From Sclerotiophoma versabilis (Eukaryota; Ascomycota; Dothideomycetes; Pleosporales; Didymellaceae), in contig JAAROD010000029.1 of assembly GCA_012274445.1 (NCBI GenBank), positions 1,116,001 through 1,180,000 on the forward strand: DNA of 64,000 bases. Reading direction: 5' to 3'. The notes beneath the pieces are model-generated. The model had not been told where the DNA came from. It was given only the letters and a program-made list of their open reading frames with translations, and ran no database searches. A program made the translations under genes and the position numbers. Numbering within the stretch: position 1 is the stretch's first letter; every line of letters starts with the position of its first letter. Shown one piece after another: positions 30,788 to 40,922 of the stretch.

Positions 30788-33275
30788 AACAACTGTATGG
30801 CTCTCGTGAGATGTGTAGGTGTCCTAGATGGGGGGTTGAGTGTGGTATTCAACCTCTTTTTGCTTGTACGGACGCGTTGTGTGGAAGCCATAGAGTATTG
30901 GATGGGCGTACGATCAGGTTATGTTATCTTTTGGCAATGAGGCGACGAGCAGTGGGTAAAGACCACTTCTTTGGTGATTGAATTCGAGAAGTATTGGTCT
31001 CATTGCTGTAAACATCTCACAAGCGCAGCAGCAGTGACGCTCGATGTGGTTGTGTTGCGACTTCGAATCACTCACTGCGCCTTCTTCACGCAAGAACATC
31101 AGCATGCATCGTTAGACAAGCTGCAGACTCAATGATACCACGTCCTCGGTAAAGTGCAACTTAGTTGCACGTGCGCACAACGACGTCGAGCGATGTGCAT
31201 ATGAGTCCGTCACCGTCGTTGTTGTTTGACACAGGTTGGTGTTCAGCGCGCCAGGCCAGGTGGCAGAAGCCGGCGGTGAGCCGAAGCGGCAGCCTTCCCT
31301 GCCTCGACGACAAGCTTCTCCGCTGTTCCGTCGTCTTCATTCCGGACACACTGGAATTCCTCATTCCTCATGTCTTGTCAAGGTGAGGCTGCTTCACAGC
31401 TGATCGTCATCTGAGCTGCTTCAGATTGATTGCCATAGTGCCATTCCGTCCACTCACACGCCCTCGCTTGCAACTGCCCTTGCGAGGTGCGTCATTGTCG
31501 TTATCCGTTGCTCCTGCGTATCCACCGCCGTGGGGCGTACCTGAATTAGCACTCTTTTTCCTGCGTCGCATCTGGAGACGGCCGATTTTTTGCGGACTGG
31601 TGCCCGTTGCGGACAGCAGACGATTGAGCGTTGGCGCTGCAGCTAATCCGCAGCAAGACTCGATAGCTGCCGCACCGTCCAGCTGAGAAAGGACTGATGC
31701 ATGTGCGCACAAGGCATCCGTGGCATTGTGTCTCAAAACAGTCCTGTGGCCGACCACCACCCGCGGTCGACTCGCGAAGGCCTTGCGAAGCCGTCCCATG
31801 TACGGCGTACGCAAGGCTATGCCGAAACACGCCATGTCGGGACGCCTTTCAATCCTCCAGGCTTCATGCCACCCCGTTAAATTGCTGACCGAGGACCCCA
31901 GCACAACGATCGTGGCGCTGACTAGCGAGTGTTGAGAGCAACGGACAGCAGTGCGATTCCCCCATCCACATGCACGATGGCCATCCAGCCATTGCGCCCC
32001 TCGCGAACACCCAGATCCGCTTGATCTTCTTTGCGGCCACCTCGCCTCGTGCTGCGACGGGAGCATGTGCGCTGCCCGCTACTGTCGCACGACTCAGCAT
32101 CCAATAGACTGCAGCCATTGTGGGGCCCTGACCTGGTTCTCCGTGCGTGTTCGCTTGCTGAGTTGCACCTCCAGCCCGTGCGTGCATCTGACTTGGTCCG
32201 GCCTTCCTTTCCTTGCGCGTTCCGCCATCAGCCCTGGCTCCCCTCCAAAGTCTCTGCATTGCGAGACATCGCGTCGCTGCCCTGCGCCGTGTCTCCTTGC
32301 TCTCTTTTCCTTGTCACCAGCTGCACCTTGACTGTCTTTTACGAGCTTGACGCTCTTCTAGCGCAGCCTGTCTGATGCTTCGTCTTCTGTCCACTCTTTC
32401 CCATTCAATTCACTTCTCAGCACAGCCAAGCCTCCACGATCAGGTCGAGCCTATTCTGTCGCTACCCAATCCTCACCTGTACGCCTAGTTGCATCTACCG
32501 CTATCGGCATTTTATTGTCGTTCGTTGCCTTAAGTTGAAAGAGCCATCCTTCCATCCAACATTGTTTGATCATCACCTGGCCTATGCTAATACGGTACGT
32601 ACCTGGCTCTCTACCTCTTGAAACCCGTCCTGTCTGTTGCCCTCACAGCACTGCAACGATCAACGTCACAAGTTCTTCCGTCACCCCTGTTTGCCCTTCC
32701 CCAGTCCGGTCTCCTACCTTTCGTCAGCTTCTTTGTCACGGTTCACAAAGGCATACCACGTCTTGTATACCTCAACTTGCCGTGCGCCACGAACTTTCGT
32801 GTTCTTGCTGGCTCGTCCAGTACTTGTGTATAATGCAAAGGGCAAGACTGACACAAAGAGACAGCAGGCTGCCGTAACTCTTAGTACAATATCTCTAGCA
32901 TCGCCACCACCAATGCTGCAGTCTCGTTGTCAATACTAAGACAAGGAATCTCTACCTTCCGTTGGATTTCGGAACCCATACCGGATCTTCGGTCCAGACC
33001 CTTGATTTGTACCATCTGACCCCCTGACTGTCAATCGGTCTTTTTGTCCTCAATCCTGAGGCTCTGCTTACGGGTTGAAATCGGACAGCACCGTGTCACA
33101 CGTCTGCGCATTGACTTGCCGCTGTCTGCAGTCTGGCTTCTTCCCCGTCAACATTCGTATGCATTCCGTCACCGCTAAAGACACACGCCGAATTCTTCCC
33201 CTTCGACAGTCTACATTCATCGACTCGTGTCAGTCTTCAGGCACGACCACCGCCAACATTCAAGCCGGACGATAG
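30788..33275. other. Long leader/promoter region of the EGF-like gene
   Basis: About 2.5 kb without a supported gene. From about 32150 onward the plus strand is markedly pyrimidine-rich (runs such as ttccttgcgcgttcc and ctccttgctctcttttcc), as in highly expressed fungal promoters and long 5' leaders. A GTACGT donor-like site near 32595 suggests a 5' UTR intron. Frames between 31400 and 32300 on both strands are mutually overlapping and lack domains. Confidence 0.45.
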
Positions 33276-35771
33276 ATGAGCTACGAACCGAGACTGGCCC
33301 CGCGGGCGTACGGCGACGCGCAAGATGGAGCCGCACAGAAGGGTTCTGTACGGGCAGCGCGGGAGAGGATGCAGGCCGCACAAATGCGATCACAACTACC
33401 AGACACATCGAAGATAATAGGACTTCCACAACGACCCAACCAACATCTGCTACAACAGGTTGCCAACAAGGAAGATGAATTGCAGCCGAGAACACCCACC
33501 GATCGAAGAGACAATGAGAGCATGCCATCTCCGCCCCCGCAGTGGCCTCTCCCCCACGATGCCAGTCCGACCATACCGCCTCGTTCACCTAACCGGTTAA
33601 AGCCGCCGCAGTCGACCATTCGACCCGTATCAGACGACTTGCCCATCCAGCAACATTCCCCGATGTCTTCACCGCCGCTTTCTCCAGACTACCTCCAGCC
33701 GCCCTCTTTCAACTTCCGCCTATCAAACAAGAGCGACGACATGTACTCTCCCTCGTCGCGTCCCTTCTCTGGCGCATCAGAAGCATCATCACTCGGATCT
33801 ATTCCGGATTTCCCGGTTCCACAACCACCCATGCCCACTATACAGTCGCCCTCTCGTCGAATCCCCAGCTTAGGCCCACCACCTTCGTCGCGGCGAGGCC
33901 CTTCATCTTACTACACGCAAATGTCCTACGTATCGCCTATCGTTGAAGAGTCGGAGACTCGCTCAGACACCATCAGATCGCGTCACGGTTCTTTCGCCTC
34001 TAGCAACGTTTTTCCCACGAACAGCGATGACTTCTACCAAAGGGACTACCTGCAATCAGACGACGACGAGACAATAACAAGCGATCGTGGCACAATGTCA
34101 CCAGTTAGTGATCACGATGACCAAAGTGGGCTCGTCAAAGAATCGCCTACTCTTGTTCGTCAAGCAAGTCTAGGGCGGAGGACGAAGCCATCTCTTATGA
34201 CAATCAAATCAGTGGATAGTACCAGTGAAAAGAAAAGCGATAACAAAAAGAAAGCAGTGGCCGGTGCTGCTGTTGGCGCAGCAGGAGCAGGTGGCTATTT
34301 TGCTGCGCGGGATGCGGTGCAAGGCTCGCCCCTTCGTAGCTCGATCCTGAGCAGTGGCACTGGACTTATCGATCCATCCTCGTCTTCCTCTTCAGACTCG
34401 TTGAGCGCCTTCCGCAACACAAAATCCACGTCCCCCAGCTACACAGGCGCCGACTCGCCTATCTTCCCTTTCCAGCCAGGGCCTCGCTCAAATACACTGG
34501 CTGATCGAATTGGAATTAAGCGCCCGCCAAGGCTCGACATGGACACTGTACGAGATGCTGAGGCACGAGGCAGTCTGACTAGTCTTCCGGATCTGATTCG
34601 AAGAGCGACAAGGCTGGCCGCCAATCTCGATAGAGGGAAAACAGCCAGCCGACTGGGTTTTGACTTCTGGGAGGCTGGTGCACCGGAGCAGAAGGACATC
34701 CGGAAGTCCCAGAATTCCCTGACTGATATGCTCGCTGCATTTCCTCCACCGGGCCAAGAAACTCCGCAAAGATCAGGTACACCAGCTGGTGGTAACGCTA
34801 TGGTAGAATGGCCGTCCTTCGGAGGAGCGGCTACACGCTCTGCTGGTGTAGATCAAGGATACAGCAACGAGAAACCGGACAAGAAACCAGACAAGAAACG
34901 ACGCAGATGTTGCGGCCTGCCACTTTGGACGTTCATCACACTATTGATTGTTCTACTCTTCATTATAGCCGCAGCCGTGGTCATCCCGATCGTGCTTGTG
35001 GTGATTCCCAACCAAAATAAGAGTACTAGTGCTACCCCGGACAATCAAGGCAATAACAACAACGCGCCCAGTGCACCAGCTCCGACCTCGGGTTCCGGAA
35101 GTGGTTCATCTAAGTGCCAGAATGGAGGCGTCGCCATCCAGAACGCAGACCAGTCGACTACCTGCGTGTGCATTAATGGCTTCACAGGAAGCACTTGCGG
35201 TACTAACGATGAGACGGGATGCACAACAACCAGTATCATGGGCACTGCTAGCAACGCAACTGTTGGTTCTGGCATTCCCCGGATCGTTCAAAGCGCAACC
35301 AATGACTTTAATGTACCTCTCAACGCGACTCGCATCTTGTCGCTTTTCTCGGGCTTATCACTTAGCTGTGCAGCAGAGAATGCATTAATTACCTTCAACG
35401 GGTTGACCTCCCGCTCAGCCCTATCCAGGGACCAGTATATCAACCTGGGCAATTCTCTTTCCGCTCACTCGCTTCCTGTTCTGCATCTGCCCCATCCAGC
35501 TCGTCTGGTGGAGGCGCGACAGGATGTAACACCCATCTCCAGCAACACGACCGCTGTCGACTTTGCTCGAGTAGGCGTTCTGTTTGCGCTGCAACAGGAC
35601 GGTAAACTCGACACTGCCGCCACCGCTCAGGAGAACGTCCAAAACTTCCTCACCAGCAACCGCAACGGCGGCTCAAACACTAACACCGTCGATGTAGGCC
35701 CTTTCACGATGGACCTTGTCAATCTCACTATCAAATTCGACAACGGCACCACCATTGGACCCAAGTCGTAA
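33276..35771 (+). CDS. Single-pass membrane protein with EGF-like domain
   Basis: A single-exon 831-residue protein. The first ~545 residues are a disordered, Ser/Pro-rich cytosolic region with several PPP and SPP/TPP motifs and a short Gly/Ala stretch (AVAGAAVGAAGAGGYFAARDA). A basic cluster (KPDKKRRRCCG) precedes one transmembrane helix at about 549-578 (WTFITLLIVLLFIIAAAVVIPIVLVVI). Outside lie a Ser/Asn/Gly linker and an EGF-like module at about 612-645 (CQNGG...CVCINGFTGSTC), followed by a C-terminal ectodomain with several N-glycosylation sequons. This arrangement, with a long inner tail and an extracellular EGF plus globular part, is a conserved fungal family of unknown function, plausibly sensor-like. 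The cytosolic tail offers many phosphorylation sites. Confidence 0.85.
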   Translation: MSYEPRLAPRAYGDAQDGAAQKGSVRAARERMQAAQMRSQLPDTSKIIGLPQRPNQHLLQQVANKEDELQPRTPTDRRDNESMPSPPPQWPLPHDASPTIPPRSPNRLKPPQSTIRPVSDDLPIQQHSPMSSPPLSPDYLQPPSFNFRLSNKSDDMYSPSSRPFSGASEASSLGSIPDFPVPQPPMPTIQSPSRRIPSLGPPPSSRRGPSSYYTQMSYVSPIVEESETRSDTIRSRHGSFASSNVFPTNSDDFYQRDYLQSDDDETITSDRGTMSPVSDHDDQSGLVKESPTLVRQASLGRRTKPSLMTIKSVDSTSEKKSDNKKKAVAGAAVGAAGAGGYFAARDAVQGSPLRSSILSSGTGLIDPSSSSSSDSLSAFRNTKSTSPSYTGADSPIFPFQPGPRSNTLADRIGIKRPPRLDMDTVRDAEARGSLTSLPDLIRRATRLAANLDRGKTASRLGFDFWEAGAPEQKDIRKSQNSLTDMLAAFPPPGQETPQRSGTPAGGNAMVEWPSFGGAATRSAGVDQGYSNEKPDKKPDKKRRRCCGLPLWTFITLLIVLLFIIAAAVVIPIVLVVIPNQNKSTSATPDNQGNNNNAPSAPAPTSGSGSGSSKCQNGGVAIQNADQSTTCVCINGFTGSTCGTNDETGCTTTSIMGTASNATVGSGIPRIVQSATNDFNVPLNATRILSLFSGLSLSCAAENALITFNGLTSRSALSRDQYINLGNSLSAHSLPVLHLPHPARLVEARQDVTPISSNTTAVDFARVGVLFALQQDGKLDTAATAQENVQNFLTSNRNGGSNTNTVDVGPFTMDLVNLTIKFDNGTTIGPKS

Positions 35772-38349
35772 AAGTTATTTACGCATGTCTTTATTTTCCA
35801 GCACAGCGATACCCGCATACATGCATCCCCATCATTACCGCGTCCCTTACCTCCTTCGTCCTTTTATCAGCGTGTACGATAAAGCATTATCTCTCACTAT
35901 GACTCGTTTCCTTTCTATACCCGTCTCGAAGACGAATCTTTGGCACTAAATGGATCTGGATCTAATGTTTATATGGCCTAGAATACCCTTCGCTGAGAAG
36001 CTATGACGGTGCAGGGGGGTTAGATAGCTTTGTATATAGACCGGCATGCTTAGTATGGAGAATGAACAAGATGATTTACAAAGCTATACGTCCGCACTGT
36101 GGGGAAGGAAACTCCCAGCAGGGGTTTATCATCGCGCCTACTTGTATACTCACGCCTCACAGACTTCACAGCAGTGGCAGACACAATCCATAGCCTGATC
36201 TCGCTTATACATTCGCCGCCTTCCAAGAGGCCACCCAAACACACCATGAAGAGCGTCTCTCGCAATTGTTTAAGGCGCTCTAAATAATGGAATTGTCGAC
36301 AGAAGCACCGTGCCTGAGGTCTCCTCGGCCGCAGTCAATACGAGGGCATGTCGCCGTACGTGCCGACACGATATTAGGCCCAGTGTTTTGCTGATACGTA
36401 TGGAAGGGACGAGACAGGCGGCAATGATCAAGGTCCTTATTCTCATTTTGGCAGATTGTCAGCAAAACCAGGCTCGCTAACACCGGTGATGATGCAAGCA
36501 GGCGCATTATTGATGTTTGTTGATGGTTGGCCAGAGGGTGGCGCTAGAAGCTAGGCCTTACCGTGCAAGCAAAATAGCACATGAGCGCAAAAGCATGGTG
36601 TCGAGACCAGCCTTACACGGTTCTATTTGACGCGTGCATCGGTGTGCGGTGGAGTATGCAGCAACAGCATGTGGGATGCCTCGTCAGATATCCTTGCCGC
36701 AGGTTGGGACGGTTTAAAAGCGCGACCGCTAATTATTCCGGCCCCGACGTGAATCTCCCAGGTAGATCTATGGATATCCATTGGTCAAATGACCCTTGGC
36801 ACAGCCAGATTTACCCAATCATGTCCATTCACCTTTGAAGGGTGTACGGGAATTCCAACGTAAAGGTCACGGCTCATGAAAAGGCGGATTGCAATAGAAG
36901 GCGTCAACGTCTTACAATAGAGATAAAAATCTCTCATTCACAATCTATAGGTTGATTGCAATCACTACAACTCACTCTCACCGTCCTGTGCAACATGAAA
37001 GTTACAGTGCTTGTTAATAAAGCGCATACTCTAGCTATTAGAGACCTCCGTTTAAGCCACAGAGAAGGCAAACTTCTATATCACATCTCTGTAGGTAGTA
37101 GAGTGAGCTCTTCTGTATAAATGATAAAGGTCTCCCCTTGTTATAAGCTAATATCTTGCTATTCTGCTAATACCTCTTTGCGCAGGCGCATATTACCTTG
37201 GTGTATACGCGTCAAAGTCAAGCGCACAACATTATACTCTTCAGCAATTTTTTAGCATATATATAATGTTTTTTGCAAGGGGTTGATTTAAATGTTTCTG
37301 CAAGGGCAATACGCGGTGCCAACTGAGGATTTCCTTTAGCGATTTCTTCCACTCGACCATGGCGTTTGCAGGGGCCTCAATGGTAAAAAGAGTAGTTCAG
37401 ATGCACAACCGAGTTTATGAATCTCTGGGAGAGGCAACATTGTTCTCAGAGACCAACACTATTCGTCTCAAGATTGGAGACGGTATCGAGTTGAGCGCTG
37501 TCAGGACAGACGACTTCGGAATTGATAGAACACTATTCCTTCCATGATGCTCAACATTCTGGAGTCAAAACGAGCTGACAAGGGTAACGTTCTGGCGCAG
37601 CGTACCATATGTTCATCATCCAGACTTGTCAATATACTGCTTCATGTCAATCGAACGAGCGTGAAAACATACTGAGGCTCCACGCTTACAACGGAGTCGG
37701 ACCTCGAATGAAACAGCGTTTGAATAGGTTCAATCCGGGAATTACATTGCTTACACCATACGGATAGCTTATTCAGACAGCAAGTCTTCTTTTGCATATC
37801 GTCTTCGGCAAAGTATGCCACTCCAAGTAAGATCGCGTCTTGCAGCACAGAGATGCAGATGTCTTCGATCAGGTTGTGGAAGGTGTGCAAAGCCTTGTCT
37901 AGCCAACGGCGGTCTTACTCTTCATGTCCAATTGATGCAAAACAAATATGATTAGGAAAATTGATAGTATTAACGGGTCAGTGAATGTCAACGAGACTTA
38001 TCAAAACGTCAGAGTGAGGGTCTGGGTACGTCACACAGGAGCTACCTGCATTCCCCTCTACCCCAAATGGGTACCTTTCACCGCTCAGAGGGCAAGTGCA
38101 CCTTCCAACTGTCTGATAGTCTAATGCAGTAACAAGATAGGGGCGGTCCGAAAAAATTGGCATGCATTGATATCATGACATAGCTAACCAAAGAGGTCGC
38201 AGGAAAGTGCGTCTTAGGTTAAAGTAAAGGATCTGGTGTTTCAGATAGATACATCAGGGCATGTAGGGATTCTGCATACCTAATTTAATCTGGCAAACTA
38301 TGCTCAGAACTGTTTCTTGTCTGACACCATTGAAACACTCTTGGCTTAT
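35772..38349. other. Gene-poor region with AT-rich core
   Basis: About 2.6 kb between the EGF-like gene and the 3' end of the macro-sirtuin gene. Apart from the AT-rich core listed separately there are only short frames, including one at 37359-37547 (62 codons) without a recognisable family. Confidence 0.45.
36890..37300. other. AT-rich relic, possibly RIP-degraded
   Basis: Roughly 400 bases are visibly lower in GC than the surroundings, with TA-rich strings such as ttataagctaatatcttgct and tttttagcatatatataatg and no open frame. Such islands in Pezizomycotina are often repeat copies mutated by repeat-induced point mutation. No ends or coding relic could be recognised. Confidence 0.35.
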
Positions 38350-40128
38350 CTATGAGTGTGTGGCTTCCAATATCTTTGGTAGAACCAGATTGATGTCGCC
38401 CTCAATATTGGCAGCAAGACCCTTTTCCTCTAAGTCAGCAGGTACCGCAGCTGACAGCCCCAACCCAACTCGAATAAGTTTGACCCTGCCACCACCCTTT
38501 CGAACCAGGTCTTCGTTAGGCCATCTCAGAACGCCAGGCGTGTTCATGCCAGCGCCTAACTCGAGTACAACGGTCTCCTTCTTATGCTGAAACATGTCGT
38601 GTCGAAACTTCTGCCATCTCGACTCGCCATCTTGGAACGGCCTGTCATTGAACCAGTTTCCACCTCTTACACACAGCATCATCACACCTCCGCAATTCTT
38701 ACACCTTGGTACTTTTGAAGGATCTGTAAGTCTTTGTGTTTTCGGATCCAAGAATGGTTGAGCGGCCTCATAGAATGGTAAAGTATCGAATGTTGAATCC
38801 GGACGACAATTTGTCAAACACTGCAGCACAGAGTACCTGCCCTGTGGCGTTGATAATCTCTCCTCATTCCACCCGTTTGCAAGGAAAAGACCATCCGCAT
38901 TACTTGTCCGTATGTGGACGTCTTTGCCCGATGCTTTTAACCAAGGGACAAGACACTGGTACAGGTCCCAGTGCGGCCACGAGCGTACCATTTGTATGTT
39001 CGTGAAGTAATACGCCCATTTGTCTTCTTCAGAAGGAAATTCAAAACCAATGGCGCTATACAGCGTGTCCAAGCCTTTGTCGACGAACGAGGGAAAGTGC
39101 CTTTTGAAAAGCGCTTTGGACGTGTAGTCTAGACCATCAGCGGCTGAGAAACCTGCACCTGCTGAAACTACGATCGTGTCCACTGATGCGAGCCACTGCC
39201 TGGCAGTTGTTAAGGTGCTGCCTTCTACTTGCAAAGTTCCCACAGAACTGGACTGCGGATCTGCTAACCGCCAGGGCTCTTGCACATTCGGGAGCAGTTT
39301 GTCGTAGGTTTCGTAATCGCCCTTGGCAAAGGTGACGAATATTATATCTGTGATCGATGTGTTCTCTTTGTGTGCAAACCAAGCAGTCACGGTGTCCACG
39401 GCGATCTTTGCTGCAACGCTCGTAGGGAAAGCGAAAAGTCCAGTTGATATGCCGCACAGTGCGACTCGCTTCGACCCATCTTTATTTGCTGGGAGACCTT
39501 CTGCTTGCTCCAGCACAGATACATAACATTGACGGAGTTGTTGAATTTCTCCATTTGTTGGATTGGCGCCACGATCAAGTTGTGGCCCTACGGTATGAAT
39601 AACATATGGAGAAGGGAGGCAGTATCCCTTTGTTACAGTAGCTTCGCCAACGGGTAGATCGCTGCCCCTGGCTTCTATGACTTCGAAACACTCGTGCCGT
39701 AGCTGAGGACCCGCGAATGAGTGTATGACATTGTCTATACACTTGTGTGTGGGCTGGAAGCAACCTAACATTTGAGAGTTGGCTGCATTTGTGATCGCTG
39801 TAATATCGCTAGCCAATGCTGTGATATCTCCCTGCCAAAGCTTCAGATGTACGATCGGATTCCCAGGCCGGTCCAAGGTCATTCTAGCAGGTATTGATGC
39901 TCCCCGAGTAAGCACACGTTGCCTCTGAGAACGTGTCAAGATGCTGTCGATGTCGTCAATCAGGTTCGCTGGCAGAAGCGGCTGTGGCGGGCGGATACAT
40001 AGCAGTTGCTTCAATAGGTGTAGTTGTTCCCAGGATTCGTAATGAGAGAGATGTTGCTCAATGTGGCGAGCTTGCTTATTCTTGGATTCGCGGATGAGGC
40101 TGAGAACGGTACGTTGGAGTTGAGACAT
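38350..40128 (-). CDS. Zinc-type macrodomain fused to class M sirtuin (SirTM)
   Basis: A single-exon 592-residue protein. Residues 1-90 are a helical leader. A macrodomain (about 93-285) follows: LKLWQGDITALASD (GDI at 100-102), NAANSQMLGCF, and the Cys123/His128/Cys130 set in GCFQPTHKCIDN that matches the zinc-binding macrodomains, then GPQL and the CGISTGLFAFP phosphate loop. A sirtuin domain (about 305-590) follows: GAGFSAADGLDY at 324-335, TSNADGLF at 408-415 with Asn410 and Asp412, and Gln436 replacing the usual catalytic His region. The zinc-ribbon cysteines are Cys437, Cys441, Cys476 and Cys479, with a C-terminal ELGAGMNTPGVLRWP loop. SirTM enzymes mono-ADP-ribosylate proteins using NAD, and the linked zinc macrodomain reverses the mark. 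The frame continues upstream without another ATG. No lipoate ligase or GcvH-like gene lies in the window. Confidence 0.95.
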   Translation of the reverse strand: MSQLQRTVLSLIRESKNKQARHIEQHLSHYESWEQLHLLKQLLCIRPPQPLLPANLIDDIDSILTRSQRQRVLTRGASIPARMTLDRPGNPIVHLKLWQGDITALASDITAITNAANSQMLGCFQPTHKCIDNVIHSFAGPQLRHECFEVIEARGSDLPVGEATVTKGYCLPSPYVIHTVGPQLDRGANPTNGEIQQLRQCYVSVLEQAEGLPANKDGSKRVALCGISTGLFAFPTSVAAKIAVDTVTAWFAHKENTSITDIIFVTFAKGDYETYDKLLPNVQEPWRLADPQSSSVGTLQVEGSTLTTARQWLASVDTIVVSAGAGFSAADGLDYTSKALFKRHFPSFVDKGLDTLYSAIGFEFPSEEDKWAYYFTNIQMVRSWPHWDLYQCLVPWLKASGKDVHIRTSNADGLFLANGWNEERLSTPQGRYSVLQCLTNCRPDSTFDTLPFYEAAQPFLDPKTQRLTDPSKVPRCKNCGGVMMLCVRGGNWFNDRPFQDGESRWQKFRHDMFQHKKETVVLELGAGMNTPGVLRWPNEDLVRKGGGRVKLIRVGLGLSAAVPADLEEKGLAANIEGDINLVLPKILEATHS

Positions 40129-40217
40129 GATGCAAACAACCGAGAGTGGGACAGAGTAATGCAAACTCTCCGAGGCTCACCGTATTCTTGTTATACTCAT
40201 AATTGGATGTTTGTAGA

Positions 40218-40346
40218 ATGAGTGCTTTGAAAGCGTCCCTTACTAAGGCGCAAAACCTAGCAGCGGAATTGGGCCGCGTTCCTGATCTAAACATGTCCAA
40301 ACTTGCTACGATTGAACTGAAAAATGCCCTCGAGACTGATGGATGA
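40218..40346 (+). CDS. Possible 42-codon ORF divergent from macro-sirtuin
   Basis: ATG to TGA encodes 42 residues (MSALKASLTKAQNLAAELGR, then VPDLNMSKLATIELKNALETDG). The peptide is an Ala/Leu/Lys-rich amphipathic helix-like sequence with coding-like composition. Its ATG is only 89 bases from the macro-sirtuin ATG on the other strand, so the two would share one promoter. It could be a small gene, a first exon of a longer one that I could not extend, or chance. Confidence 0.3.
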   Translation: MSALKASLTKAQNLAAELGRVPDLNMSKLATIELKNALETDG

Positions 40347-40922
40347 TACAGTATGATGAATTACGTCACAATAAATCCTAAATAACGATGTCAACATTGT
40401 AATTGGTATTGCTGTAGGTGTAGGCTGTGGTGTGCCGACCCTACAAGCCCTCGCTGCCGGAAGTCCGGTACCGACGTCCTCGAAGATGCCCCTTTAATGA
40501 TTCCAATGATTCACCGAACCATCAAGAATGTGAAATCTTATGAGTTGAGACTCGTGATCGATAGTATTCATTCAAGTTTGAAGAAGGATGGCAGGAGAGC
40601 CTACATCCGGCGGAGCTTTCTTGCTCACTCGCTTGCGCCTGCACTTCGCCTCAACACCCTGTCACTTCCAGCGTCGCTCATTCGCGCTCCGACACGAACA
40701 CTTACATCACGTGTGGGCCGCCTTTGACCGCCCAAGCTGGTTTCGATTGGCGATGTTGGGGCGCCCACAGCCCTCGTGCCGCCATGGGCGCCACAAGCAG
40801 CAGCGCAGTGCCCGCTGAGCTCGTAGATCCGGCCTGACAGGCACTTGTGCTGACAAGCAGGTGTAAACCTTTGGTTTTCGGCATTTCTATCGCAATTCAA
40901 CCACCCTTCTCAGGACCTTGCG
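40347..40922. other. Intergenic
   Basis: About 580 bases upstream of the four-exon unknown gene. No coding evidence or repeat was seen. Confidence 0.4.

Noticed and set aside
31407..32375. Overlapping frames of 60-219 codons on both strands
   Set aside because: They overlap each other, are Arg/Ser/Cys-rich and domain-free, and sit in the pyrimidine-rich leader of the EGF-like gene.
37700..37760. tRNA B-box-like string (ggttcaatccg)
   Set aside because: The flanking bases do not form a T-arm stem and no matching A box or acceptor stem was found.
40128..40164. A 12-codon longer start for the macro-sirtuin
   Set aside because: The upstream position is a TTG, not an ATG, so the first real ATG at 40128 is used.
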